NCBI GenBank assembly: GCA_020310875.1
Contig: CM035407.1
Location: 91,901,132 to 91,965,131 of the forward strand
Reading direction: 5' to 3'
DNA: 64,000 nt
Source: Ceratopteris richardii
Lineage: Eukaryota > Streptophyta > Polypodiopsida > Polypodiales > Pteridaceae
Each line of letters starts with the position of its first letter. Position 1 is the first letter of the stretch. The notes below the pieces were generated by a model that was not told the origin of the DNA, ran no database searches, and saw nothing but the letters and a program-made list of their open reading frames with translations. Positions 52,050 through 62,687 of this stretch are shown one piece after another. Made by a program: the position numbers and the translations under genes.

Positions 52050-53250
52050 GTGCACGTATGTATGTGTATCTATGTGTATGTATGTATGCATGCCTGCTTG
52101 AATTCATGTATGTATTTATGCATTTATTTATTTAGTTATGTATATATCTATGTATGCACTTCCTTTTTCTGCTCTGTCACATTATTATTTCTCAAGCCTC
52201 TTTATGTCTCACATTCTTTTCTCCCTCTCTATCTCTCGCATTCCTTTCTCCCTCTCTCTCTCTCTCACTATGATCCATGCATGTACTTTCTCCTTCTCTC
52301 TCTCACTATGATCCATGCATGTATTTGTATCTCCATACTTCATGTATGTATGCATATATACGTCTGTATGTATATGGGTGTATATATGTATGTGTGCGTA
52401 TCTCTACCTTAAAATACGTAAAAGGGAGGTAAGTGGAGAGAGGGACAAGAGGGAGAAAACGTGTGATGAAAGAGATAAATGAAATAATCTAGAGTATCAA
52501 CATAAGCATGGATATGCTTGTCATTAATGGGTTCAAGTGGGCCTTTTGGGATGAGGAGGAATCTAAATGTTTAATTCGCTAAGGTCTCAACATAAGCACG
52601 GATATGCCTGTCGCTAGTTTTATATTAAAAAAATTGATTGGCATCTTTTGACCCGTGGCACGATTGCATTATCAACATGCATAGTGATTCTCCCAAGTCG
52701 CTTGTCTGGGTGGTTGGGCCTCTTGCCTCTTGAGGTGGGGGCGAGGGTTCAACCCCCACTGACACCATGTAAGGGAGATGTTTAACATGGAATCTTGTAT
52801 CTTGTGGCTGATGTGCCACCGTTTGTCCTGCCGCGCAATAGTTGTGATCCCAGTTCAACCAAGCTATGTAAACCCCTGTTCTTGTGGAATAAGGGGGGTC
52901 CTATGGGTACTATGCACTTCCTTGTACAATTGCAATTTCAAAGTTAAAACGTGGAAGAGTAAACCTCGGCCGAACCTCCATTTAAAAAAAAAACATGCAT
53001 AGTGACGATATAGGGACAAAAATGGTGTGCCCACTTTCCATCAATGTTTCCCGATAGTATGTGTGACGAAATAGATGTTCGATGAAAATAGGGCCATCAA
53101 TAATTGACGAGTTTATGGTAGTGTATGTAAATTGACGAGTTTATGGTAGTGTATGTAAAGAAAAAAATATTTTCTACTAAAGAAATTATTTTCCCTTACC
53201 TCACGCATAGTGCCAATGATCTCTAAGTCCAACATTTCTTTCAAGTTAGT
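52050..53250. repeat. Long direct duplication, copy 2 (with SINE insertion)
   Basis: Counterpart of 47940-48753, longer because of SINE-1 (52688-52992 plus target duplication) and a 29-base tandem duplication (ATTGACGAGTTTATGGTAGT-type unit at about 53103-53160). Homology ends at GTGCTCAAG (about 53250). Confidence 0.85.
52688..52992 (+). mobile_element. SINE-1, tRNA-derived, full length
   Basis: About 305 bases ending in an A-rich tail (52984-52993). Perfect 13-base flanking duplication ACATGCATAGTGA at 52675-52687 and 52993-53005. The 5' part has a tRNA-like promoter: TCTGGGTGGTTGGG as a loose A box and GGGTTCAACCCCC (about 52748-52760) as a good B box. The same site is empty in the duplicated copy at about 48523-48536. 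It would be transcribed by RNA polymerase III and mobilised by a LINE. The short ORF translations here are chance. Confidence 0.9.
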
Positions 53251-53844
53251 GCTCAAGCAAACTTTTTCCCTTTCACAAGTGATCTTCTTGTCAATGCTTA
53301 CGTAGAAGAGATTCTCCATCGACTATTATTTTTATGTAAGAAAAACAAAAGGCAAAGGAGGGAGAGAAACAAAATGGAAGAGAGACGGAGAGATAAGAAA
53401 AAGGGAAAGAGAGAAGGTAAAGAGATGTAAAATACACGAAGAAAAAAGAATGTACTAAATTCCAGCACATATCCTCTCATATGCTGAAGAGCTTTTATGT
53501 TAATATAGATGGTTGTTGATGGGTACGGAATGTTTCTCATGTCGAATCGGCAAGGAGCGCCTTGTTTATAGTCCATCATATAGTTAGGTTTATCTATTAC
53601 AGGTCATACTAGGGCACCTTCAATCTATATGTATACTAGGGCACCTTCAAGCTATATGTATACTAGATAAGGGCATATTCCCTCTAGCTGTATACCCATC
53701 ATACCAAGGGTCTCATCCTCAAAGCCCCACTTGGAGGGCTATTTCCACGCAACCGAATCGATGCCCTTAACCTCAACACACTCAGGGGTTGGTCGCAACA
53801 CTCTACTCTGCATAAAGTAGGTATAATATCTTTACCTAACATTG
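53251..53844. other. Unassigned sequence with short tandem repeats
   Basis: Contains a purine-rich stretch (53335-53440), and a 27-base unit CTAGGGCACCTTCAATCTAT... repeated twice at about 53608-53665. No gene recognised. Confidence 0.6.
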
Positions 53845-53853
53845 TAACATCTT

Positions 53854-54102
53854 TATTTCTTTTAATGGAGGTTAGACAAGTGCCTACTACCTCGATATTT
53901 AACTTTGAATGAACATCTGTACATATGAATGGGCATAGTACTCGTGGTACCCCTCATATCCCACAAATAGGGGTCAGACAAGGTCACAACTGGTTTAGAT
54001 TGGTCAACGCCATTACTTGTCCAACCTGAGGGTTGAACAAAAGACTTCTGCCTTAAGAGGCTAGTGCCTGACCAACCCACCTACAGAACGTGGACAACAT
54101 CA
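53854..54102 (-). mobile_element. SINE-2, minus orientation
   Basis: In element sense it contains GTGGGTTGGTCAGGCACTAG (A-box region), TTTTGTTCAACCCTCAGG (B-box region), the shared body TTTGTGGGATATGAGGGG and the 3' end AACCTCCATTAAAAGAAAT. It is flanked by TAACATCTT at 53845-53853 and 54103-54111. Clearly related to SINE-1 (CCGAACCTCCATTTAAAAAA end), but diverged, so older. The minus-strand open frame 54080-53862 is a chance reading of the SINE. Confidence 0.82.
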
Positions 54103-54111
54103 TAACATCTT

Positions 54112-55399
54112 GTTACCATACACAATGCAGTTCTTCTATGTGGACCTTACAATTCGGGCACTCAATCTAGACACGCATGTTAAAGGTGGACATTTACTTC
54201 AAACATTTTGTATTTGGTTATTGCTCCTTGAATGTGAATATTTACTTCTACTATTCTATAATATTAATTAATAATAATCATTCCTTGATTATATGAAATT
54301 CAATCTTGTGATTAAGAGTTTGTTATAAGTTGCTATCAGGCTACCAGAGAAGTGAGAAGTGTTGGACATGAACATAATTATTTTAATTTGTGAAAGACCA
54401 GACATAAGAGTTGGACGTCAAAAAGTTGGAAGATGCCAACTTTACAGAAATGACAAATTCTTTTGTTAAATTCGTACGAGGATGCCTTTGGTGATGAGAA
54501 AAGGAGCACGCACTTCAATAGAACGCCACCCACTTGAACAAAGAAAAACTCATCAACTTTTATCTTTTTGAGTAAACACCGATTACAATTAGAATCAATG
54601 TTGGACAAAATCGTCCAATCAAGAATATTGTGAAATGATGCTTATGGAGAATGTTCTATGGTTTACATAATTTTGAAGACAACGCCCTTTAAAAAGGGAT
54701 TTTTGTCAATACATGCACCCAAGGTTATGATAATGAAGTTCGAATAAGGTCATACTAAATTGTGACAAAGGTACACAATAAGATTGCTAGGTGATAGAAC
54801 ATTTGCGCCACTTATGGCTTTATTATTAAAGACAAAGCCCACAGAGTAAATGGGATTCTTTGTAGATATTCTCACATTACATTAGAAAAGAAGGGTTTTT
54901 TCTCCTCCTTCATGCATGCCACATTGTATATGTGTGTGTGTTCAATCAGAAACATTAGAACGGAATCCTTGTGGGGACTAGAACGAGCTTAGGAGGAAGA
55001 GAGGCCCATGACAAACAACTCTCCTTGAGAGGCTATGCATCACTTGACATCGAAAAAATACTTCTTATCAAACTTACATAGGCCGATTTCAATGACTACA
55101 TCAATATAGACCAAATATCCTATTATTCAATTAACAATGTTTTTGAAGCATTCCTTATTGAGGCACCTTAAGATGTTGAAGTATAGTAGACCACTAAGTG
55201 AAACACACAAGAGTGGATCATTCAATATATTTGAAAGATTCCGGAGAGAGAGAGAGAGGCCTCATCCACATAGCTTTCTTCACAAATGGCATTTCACATG
55301 CGATTGCTTTTGTGCTTTTCCTAGGTGCATCTCTTTGTACTTACACACTCCTTTTCATAAAGCATGCTTTTGATATTCTTGATATGGTAAGAAATCATC
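54112..55399. other. Unassigned AT-rich region upstream of the gene
   Basis: No open frame with known motifs and no recognised transposon ends. A short GA repeat lies at about 55241-55257. Possibly old, eroded repeats plus distal upstream sequence of the AMP1-like gene. Confidence 0.55.
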
Positions 55400-55570
55400 C
55401 GCCAACAATAACATTGTTAACCACATTAAAATTATGTTTTGTTAGGAAATGAAATAACCACATTAAATTATGTTTTGTTAAGAAATGAAATAACCACATT
55501 AAATTATGTTTGGTTAGAAAATGAAATAATCCACCAGTAATAACATTGTTAACTATATTAAAATTATGTT
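55400..55570. repeat. Tandem array of about 38-base units
   Basis: Three imperfect units of AACCACATTAAATTATGTTT(T/G)GTTA-GAAATGAAAT at about 55419-55530, bounded by a longer repeat CC(G/A)CCA-TAATAACATTGTTAAC at 55399-55420 and 55531-55553. Confidence 0.85.
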
Positions 55571-55716
55571 AGTTTAAACCAGTTGTAATCTTATTTAACC
55601 CTTATTTTGTGGGATATAGAGGATCTCGTGGGTATTATGCCCATTTACCTCTAGAGTTGTTCTTTCAAAGTTAAAATTTGAAAGAGTAAACACTTGTCGA
55701 ATCTCCATTAAAAAAA
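55571..55716 (+). mobile_element. SINE-3, 5'-truncated
   Basis: Matches the 3' half of SINE-1/-2: TTTGTGGGATATAGAGGATC, GGTATTATGCCCATTTACC, TTCAAAGTTAAAATTTGAAAG and the end CGAATCTCCATTAAAAAAAAAA. The tRNA-like promoter half is missing. No clear flanking duplication. Confidence 0.75.
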
Positions 55717-55974
55717 AAAGAACAATGCTATTCATTTAATTACAAAGATTATATTCCGGATAATCACCAATATGGGAAAATCTACAGCTTAGTTTAGTTA
55801 GAGTATACTTCTTTTTAAGTATTTTAAAACAATTATTAAGCACTCCACCTAATTAACGTTAAATACTAATTACAAGGTTTAATCCAAAGCGTGTTCACAA
55901 GCGGGAAGTGCATTTCTTAGTTATGTGGGAGACGCTTCGGACCTTGGGGGTGGTGGAGATACTGGTGCTGTGTA

Positions 55975-57852
55975 ATGGATGCCCGTCATGGTGCAAAACA
56001 TGTTGTATTCTCTGAGTCAGAATCTTTGGTTAGAGGAACCTCTGAGGAGTACCCAGATGATAGTCAAAATGCGATTTCATTGCAGCAACGAGCTCTCCTG
56101 CATTTCGATATCGATGGAGATCCTATTCCTAAGTCCTCAAAGACCGGCTTTCTACGCTGTAGTCTCCTCTCATCCTGCTGTTTCTTCGTTTTTATCCTTG
56201 TTGCAACTATCCTCGTTGCCTCTTACCTGGCTGTTTTCAAGCGTACGGCATTGTGCTTTCCGCATGAACAAGGCGAAAGTAATTTTAGTGACCATCATCA
56301 GCATTTTGTTCAATCAGCGTCAACGTCTTCAGCAGTGCATCATCTGAAAGAGCTTACAAAATTACCTCACGTGGCCGGTTCAGTGGAAGACATGGCGACA
56401 GCTGCCTACGTAAAGCAAGCTTTCGAACGTTATGGACTGAAAACCAGTTCAACAGATTATGAGGTCCTTTTATCTTATCCTCTAGAACGGTCCCTTGTAG
56501 TGCTATATCCGAACGGTTCACATGTAAGTCTTTCGTTGCAAGAAAAGCCTCCGAACATGGATCACAATATAACATTTGCAGAAGCAATAGCACCTTTTCA
56601 TGCATATGCACCCTCAGGAAACGCCACAGCAGAAGTCGTCTATGTCAACTACGGGCGACAAGAGGATTACGCCAAGCTGGAAGAGATGAATGTTAATGTC
56701 AACGGCAAAATTGTTATTGTTAGATACGGCAAAGTCTTTCGAGGGGATATTGTTTCCATTGCAACAAAAGCAGGAGCTAGGGCTGTCATTATTTATTCTG
56801 ATCCTCAAGATTTTGCTGGAGGTGGTAATAGCGGATTTTTCCCGAATTCAGAGTGGCTTCCACCTTCAGGTGTGCAAAGAGGAACTGTTTTTCGAGGATC
56901 GGGAGACCCTCTAACACCAGGTTTGCTCATGTAATTGGTTCCTAATGCGAGGGTCATTTAGAAATTTCTTATTTCTAAATGCTCGTTGTCATCCTTTGTG
57001 ATGACCTTAAAAAAATGCCTTATGATGTTGACGATCAGAATGAGCATTGTTCCAGGTTGGCCGAGTACCCCTAATAGTGAACGACTTTCTAACCGTGAGG
57101 TGGCTGCCTTATTGCCTAAGATCCCTTCTTTACCTATATCTGCAAGTGATGCCTTCATAATCATGAGCTCTCTCGGGGGTGTGGTGGCTCCTCGTGAATG
57201 GCATGGCGGCCTTGAAATACCAGAATATACAGTTGGTGCTGGACCCTTGAGACTGAATTTAACCTACACGGTCTTTTTCCGCCAGTAACACTGTGCACAT
57301 CAATCTGTATTGATTATGTGATTATTACTATAATTAAGTTTTAAAACATTGGTTTTTACGTTTACAAATTCCTACTTTTATGTATTCTCAGGGAACTGGC
57401 TTATCCCTCTTAGTATGTTTGCAGGAGGCTCAGAAGCTAACCAGGATAAGGAATGTTTTTGGGGTCGTTGAAGGCATAGATGAGCCAGATAGGTGTTTAT
57501 TGTTTTCTGCATGACTAGAGATAGAAAATAGCTTGCAATCTGTCTTCAGTAATGAGTTGTATGGTTATTTGAGTGTTATTTTTGCGTGTGGTGCCATCAA
57601 CAGGTATGTTCTTCTAGGAAATCATCGAGATGCATGGACATATGGAGCTGTAGATCCCAACAGTGGGACTGCTGCCCTTTTGGAGGTAATTGGTTTTCTA
57701 TAGGAGTTATGTGCTTGCTATTTGTTATATGATAGTACATTTGCTGATATCTGTTTTAGATAGCTCGTAGGTTGGAACTGCTGAGAAAGGAAGGATGGAA
57801 TCCGAGGAGAACATTGCTTCTTTGTAGCTGGGATGCAGAAGAATTTGGAATG
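55975..57852 (+). CDS. AMP1/glutamate carboxypeptidase II-like M28 peptidase, exons 1-5 (3' end not found)
   Basis: Exons: 55975-56920, 57056-57270, 57425-57492, 57604-57685, 57760-57852, with GT...AG borders and consistent phases, giving 468 residues. A cytosolic N-terminus and one membrane segment (about residues 62-88) make a type II ER/Golgi-membrane protein. The protease-associated domain spans about 170-300 ([29 protein letters not shown]). The M28 start has zinc-ligand motifs [17 protein letters not shown] (His, Asp) and [10 protein letters not shown] (catalytic Glu, ligand Glu). Family members have about 700 residues, so some 230 are missing here: the remaining ligands and the dimerisation domain. 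In Arabidopsis, AMP1 and LAMP1 act in meristem/shoot development and microRNA-mediated translational repression. Whether this is AMP1 or LAMP1 I cannot say. Confidence 0.9.
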
Positions 57853-58689
57853 GTAAGCATTTTCGATCTGGATAGTGGTTATTTGAGACATTCCATGCTA
57901 TCAGCTTATAGAGATTTGTGTGATGATGGAAGTGGGGATGTCATAGTATTTGCTGTTCAGTCAGGACTCAGTACTATGCATAATGAAGCTGATGGTTACG
58001 TAGTCTTGTGGTTGACTAGCATGAGCTTATAGTTGCACTTTCTTTTTTTTCGGTTGAATTTCAGGTTTGCTTGGAAGCATCTTGGTACACATAAATGTTT
58101 GAGTGCAGATCTGTTGACACCTGCACTTTTGTTCCCGCACAAATGATATCTTTCAGGATGTTATGTTAGCTTTTTTCTTTTTATGTTAATTTTATTAGTG
58201 AGTGCCATGTGCCTTGCAATTTGTCTCTGAGTCACATTTGCCTTTGAATTTGTTCGCAATTGACATGCCCATTCCTCACATTGAGCAAGTTAAGTTCCAT
58301 CCTATTTGTTCCTTTTGAATTTTCAAGTGGATCTACAAAGAGCTCAATAAGGTTTGGCAGCTTGTTGGTCGGCATACTATACTCTACACACATCCTTCAT
58401 CTTCACACAAGGAGCTGCCTCAAAACAAGTGGTGTGATGAAGAGTGTAAAGAGATACATTAGGATTGGATAGCTGAGGGGAGATTGGTCTGAATTGGCCA
58501 TGATGGATGATTTTGCAAACAAACTTGTTGGGAGAGGCAGGCATGCAAGGCTCATGGTATCTAGGCCTGGAATGCATGATCTATTACCAAAATTTTCAAC
58601 CACATGGAGATGATGACAATAGTCCTCAATAGAGATTTGAGAACTTGTCTAGGGAACACCAGATTGAGCTCTCTTGGACTCGGGTGCAA
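57853..58689 (+). other. Intron 5 start or degenerate 3' part of the peptidase gene
   Basis: Begins with a consensus donor (ATG|GTAAGC). I searched by eye for the expected next exon motif (GSTEW-like) and found none here or further to 64000. The frame readings (57772-58032, 58260-58472) show no peptidase motifs beyond exon 5. Confidence 0.55.
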
Positions 58690-59233
58690 GATTGCTTATG
58701 AGATTCTATTGATTATAGGATTGCAAGACAATACATGGGGTTGCAGTAAAAGATGATTGAACTAGACACCAAGGATTCTACAAACCCAAGATCATAGATA
58801 TAACTTAAAGTTTACTAAACTTGATACAAAATCATGCAATAACCCAAGAACATGTAAGAAATAATATCAGAGTGGAATAGACCAATAGAAGAGAGACGCA
58901 ATATGAGAGAGAACTCAAATTCTCAAACTCTTTTTTGACGAGAGGTCATTCTATCTTTGCCCCGAGGGCCCAGGGGATAAGCCTTCGGACCCCGAAGGGG
59001 GCAAGCCGCCCTCTTCACCCCCCCCCCCCCCCCCCCCCCCCCAAATAAAATTCTATGATGAGATTGCGTGCAGCCACAAGGCCTTTATTTTCGTCTTGAA
59101 TAACAACCCAATGGCTCGGACATTTATGCCTTGCCTAACCTCATGGCTAGCCTCACAAAGATCATCTATTACCATTAAGAGCACCATGGATCATTTGTGG
59201 TCACTTAGGGTGGAGTATTCAATATATCTAGCA
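58690..59233 (-). repeat. Probable 3' LTR of a minus-strand Copia remnant
   Basis: On the minus strand a purine tract (TTGAGGGGGA, RC of about 59236-59245) precedes TGCTAGATATATTGAATAC, the expected polypurine tract/LTR junction, right after a Copia RNase H end. The left edge is uncertain. The LTR body includes GGTGTTCCCTAGACAAG and the 25-base C run. A shorter related piece (CATGGATCATTTGTGGTCAC) recurs at about 59429-59448. Confidence 0.5.
59018..59042. repeat. Poly-C run of 25
   Basis: Uninterrupted C from 59018 to 59042, preceded by GC-rich sequence (GGACCCCGAAGGGGGCAAGC, which can pair as a short hairpin). Very unusual in this AT-rich context. Confidence 0.95.
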
Positions 59234-59249
59234 TCCCCCTCAATGTTCT

Positions 59250-59425
59250 CCTTGCGATGAATTACTACCCCCTTGGTCCAATTCCAAGCTTTGGAAAGTA
59301 TCCATGAAGTTGTTCTCTCCCGAGATCCTTGGTGAAGATGTCAGCTCCATTTTCTTCAGTTGGACAATAGATTATGTCCACGACCCTACCCTCGATCAAT
59401 TCACACACATAATGATACTGAGCTC
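59250..59425 (-). pseudogene. pol: Copia RNase H C-terminal fragment
   Basis: On the minus strand one frame reads QYHYVCELIEGRVVDIIYC, PTEENGADIFTKDLGREQLH, GYFPKLGIGPRG and then a stop. This is the typical Copia end (HYVRE...D-[IM]-[FL]-T-K). Its sequence differs from the Copia-A family, so it is another lineage. The rest of pol is missing to the right. Confidence 0.85.
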
Positions 59426-59553
59426 CATGGATCATTTGTGGTCACTTGGTATATCTAACAGATCCTAAATGTGATAAAAGATTGCATAGCAAGGTACAAT
59501 ATGATCCCACAACCTAGGAGCATATGTGTGGATCAAGAAGTCTCTCAGCTGGA

Positions 59554-59923
59554 TGTTGAAGAAATTCTATTTTTGGACCTATTTAGGGTTTAGATATTTG
59601 ACCACAAATTATAATTTTGGACTTACTCTTGTTGAGTATCATGTTAATAATGCCTTTTTGTGAACAACAATGCCCTTCGTGCTATTTCTTGTAGATTATT
59701 TCAACAAAAGTAAGAGGATATAGAGAACATATCTAGGTAAGACACATAAGAAGCTTATCCTTCTTGTGAATTACTCTATTTGTCTAGGGGCCTCTCTCTT
59801 TCTCCATACAATATGCCATTTATTGCCCATAGGTGGCTACCCACATGAGTGACACTTAGCACTCATGTGAATGCCCCACCTCAATGGAACCCTAGGGATG
59901 GTGTTCACCTTTCATATATCACA
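59554..59923 (-). repeat. Candidate 3' LTR of chromovirus remnant
   Basis: In minus sense it starts TGTGATATATGAAAGGTG, directly after a purine tract AAGGTGAAGAAA, and ends AATTTCTTCAACA, about 370 bases. It lies downstream of the chromovirus pol end. No partner LTR is in the window, so boundaries rest on the TG/CA ends and the tract only. Confidence 0.4.
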
Positions 59924-60057
59924 TTTCTTCACCTTGAGTCCATTTTCACCCTCAAAAATGGTATTGGAAGGCCTTAATGAAAGAGACAGACTATGATAAT
60001 CGTTTGCAGTGAACCCCATCTACATTGTGTACATGGTCATGTATGTGCGATGTGTCT

Positions 60058-61480
60058 CTATGTCCTCCTTAAGAAGGTAACTTGAAATTGGGAAACTATC
60101 TGGATGGTGCTCACCCTCTCCCATGTAGCACTATCCTTTGAGCTATCCTTGCACTTTATTAGGCACTCTTTATATGAGTGACTTCTAGTCCATTTTTCAT
60201 GAGTGCATGGTATTCTTTTTGGCTCATGTGGAATAGAACGAACAAAGATAGGCCCTATAAACTGATTATTTGGAATGAGGTTGTTAAATTCACCTTGTCT
60301 TCTCGTTAACCGTTTCACATGAAAGATAAGATGGATCTGGCTATTTGTTGGAAGTTGAGCTAATAAGCTATCTTTCCTACTCTCTTAAGTATTGTGAAAG
60401 GACCAAAATGTCTAGGAGATAACATTTCACAAGGTCTCATCTTCATCGTTCCTGATCTAGATGGAACTCTAAGATAGACATGCTCTCCTACTTGAGTTGA
60501 TTTCTCTCCTTTGAGGATCAACATAGACTCTAGTTCTCCTAATGATGTGTTTTGCAAATCTATGCATATTGTTTATCTCTTTCAAGAAGTCCTTTGTAGC
60601 TTGGACCATAGCTATCGGGTATGATCCATATGATATGATAGAATTCGGTACAACGTACCTTAAGATTTTGGCCAACCTGTACAATATTCGTACATTTGTA
60701 AGGTATGATGACACATATATAGTATACATGTAGATGTGAGTGTACATATGTGAAGGGTATTTTTTGCATTGAATATGGCATAATACTATATCAAATAAAT
60801 GTCTTACAATTAGTGTAGTTGCAAGGTCTATCTATTTCCTTTCTAATTTCAAGTCAAAATAGAAAATAAAACATATGTAATTTTTTGGTATGAAATGGTA
60901 CGAATATCTATGAGTACGTACGGTACAAAATGCACGTACGAATGTGTTTGTATTGGTATGAACTTAAATCCTACTACATAACGAGCCTTTGGTTGAAACT
61001 TGTACATAAGCATAAATGGATTGTGTCTTGTGGAAGAGTGCTTGGTAGTGGGCACTATACTACCAAACTCTACTATAGGTAAGTACTCTTCCCGATTAGT
61101 TTGTCACCCATTTACATTTGCACGAAGCATACCTTCTAAGATTTGGTTAATGCTTTTTGTTTGCCCAATCCTCTATGGATGCTTGGCTGAGCTTGTTCTA
61201 AGCCCTTTGCATTTAAGAACATAATCAAGGATGTCCTTATGGAGTCTAGACTAATACAACTGCCTCTTAATAAGATCAATCATCATATGTCTTGTGAACT
61301 CTTGGATGTCATGCACTTGGTGTGTCATGTCATCACTTAGATAAGATGTGCTTTCTCTCATTCTAAATCTCTCGAGATATACACCTTTTGTTTGCATAAC
61401 AAATATCCATCAAGGTTGTTGAGATTCTTCCACTTGAGCGCTCTCGGATCATCCGTTGATACTTTATCCTCAATAGAAGC
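60058..61480 (-). pseudogene. pol: Chromovirus (Ty3/Gypsy) H2C2-integrase-chromodomain remnant
   Basis: In minus order: a linker (ALKWKNLNNLDGYLLCKQKV, about 61465-61385), degraded H2C2 (LIKRQLY...DYVLKCKGL), integrase tail (TNQILEGML-like, EEYLPIVEFGS, SSTRHNPFMLMYKFQPKAR at about 61040-60980), an inserted AT-rich stretch (about 60620-60960), KDFLKEINNMHRFAKHI, VGEHVYLRVPSRSG, LSPRHFGPFTILKRVGKIAY (GPY/F domain, about 60440-60360). It ends with a chromodomain-like piece KECLIKCKDSSKDSATWER (about 60165-60110). Integrase plus a C-terminal chromodomain defines chromoviruses. Stops and gaps throughout. Confidence 0.82.
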
Positions 61481-62687
61481 CCACATAAAGTCTTCATCTT
61501 AAATCCATCCAAAACCCTTAATCTTTGTACAATACCATAAGAGTTGCTTGTGTGTTTCTCTTCGATGTGTGCATCTTGGACATGGAAAGTTAGAGTGGAA
61601 TGGAGAGAGAGAGGAAATCTCGAGTTTGAAGTCCACCAACAAGCAATCCCTTGAGGACGACACGATAATGAACCGAAAGACGGCCACACCATATGTGGCT
61701 TATTCTTTAAATCCACCACATGTTCATGTTGAAAACCCCATCTTGAATTGCATGAGTTGTCAACTTGTCAATATCAGAAATAAGAAGAAGGGCATGGTAG
61801 TACTCTTTTGTGTAAGCATCGAGCTAATTGTTAAGTGTTTTACACCTTTAGTTTGGATGTCTTTCTTGTCACGGTGAAGATACATGGAGTCTTGTATGTT
61901 GAAATTGGTCCTAGTCTCTAGAGCCATAGGCATGAAACCCGAAGAGAGACTCCAAGTCTACATCGTCTTCTTGCTTACGGAAGGGAAGGAAAGCTAGGCT
62001 CCCTTGTCATCGAAGCAATGTTGTATTTTTGTAATCCATTTTTTGTGAAAATACAAAGCATGAGATTCAAGATGAAGCGGAAGAGATTTTGGATACTGCT
62101 AAGAAATACTCAGCCCATGACAAAGAACTAGTAACATGTAGACCGCATCCGTATCATGGTCATCGCCCATGAAAATTGGTGGCTTAAGGTCTTTCAAAAG
62201 AGGAGGGAATATCCGTAACACTATCCCCCATGTGTTTACTAGTCTCCCTTGTGTCACTTCTAGGTGTGGTTGTTAGTACGTGTTTTGAGTGGATCTATGG
62301 CTGTTCTCTAGGAGCTATGTGTGAGGAGACTTGGGTTTTAAAATTCACTAGTTGGGCCTTGAGTTGTTCAAATGAGGATGTCATACTACCCAAAAGAAGA
62401 TTCTACTTTTTTCATTTACACTTGGTTTAGCTTGTGCAGGTATCTTTGTGTGTGTTTCATATGTTGGCAAAATCATTAAAAACATAGTAAATGGGCAACC
62501 TTCCACTAAGGGAAGCCAAACTTGCAAGTCAAATCGATGGTCAAAATTTGGCCAAAGGCTGGTCAAACTGGTTAAATATGGTCAATTTTTGGGGGAAAAT
62601 GTCTTTAGACATTCTTGTAGAGCTCAATGATGCTATACAATCATATATAACACGTGATTGGGTCAGTTATGTCTGCAATAGGCTAAG
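61481..62687. other. Unassigned region between chromovirus remnant and Copia-D
   Basis: Probably eroded chromovirus RNase H/RT on the minus strand, but I could not identify motifs with confidence. Other frames (61548-61877 plus, 62230-62430 plus) look like chance. 62540-62600 has a run of TGGTCAA-type repeats. Confidence 0.4.

Noticed and set aside
53862-54080. 72-codon minus-strand ORF
   Set aside because: It is entirely within SINE-2; no coding role.
58260-58577. Possible next exon of the AMP1-like gene
   Set aside because: None of the frames shows the expected GSTEW or later zinc-ligand motifs, and splice phases do not fit.
61548-61877. 109-codon plus-strand ORF
   Set aside because: The opposite strand, in another frame, reads as Gypsy pre-integrase linker (ALKWKNLNNLDGYLL); the plus ORF is probably a shadow.
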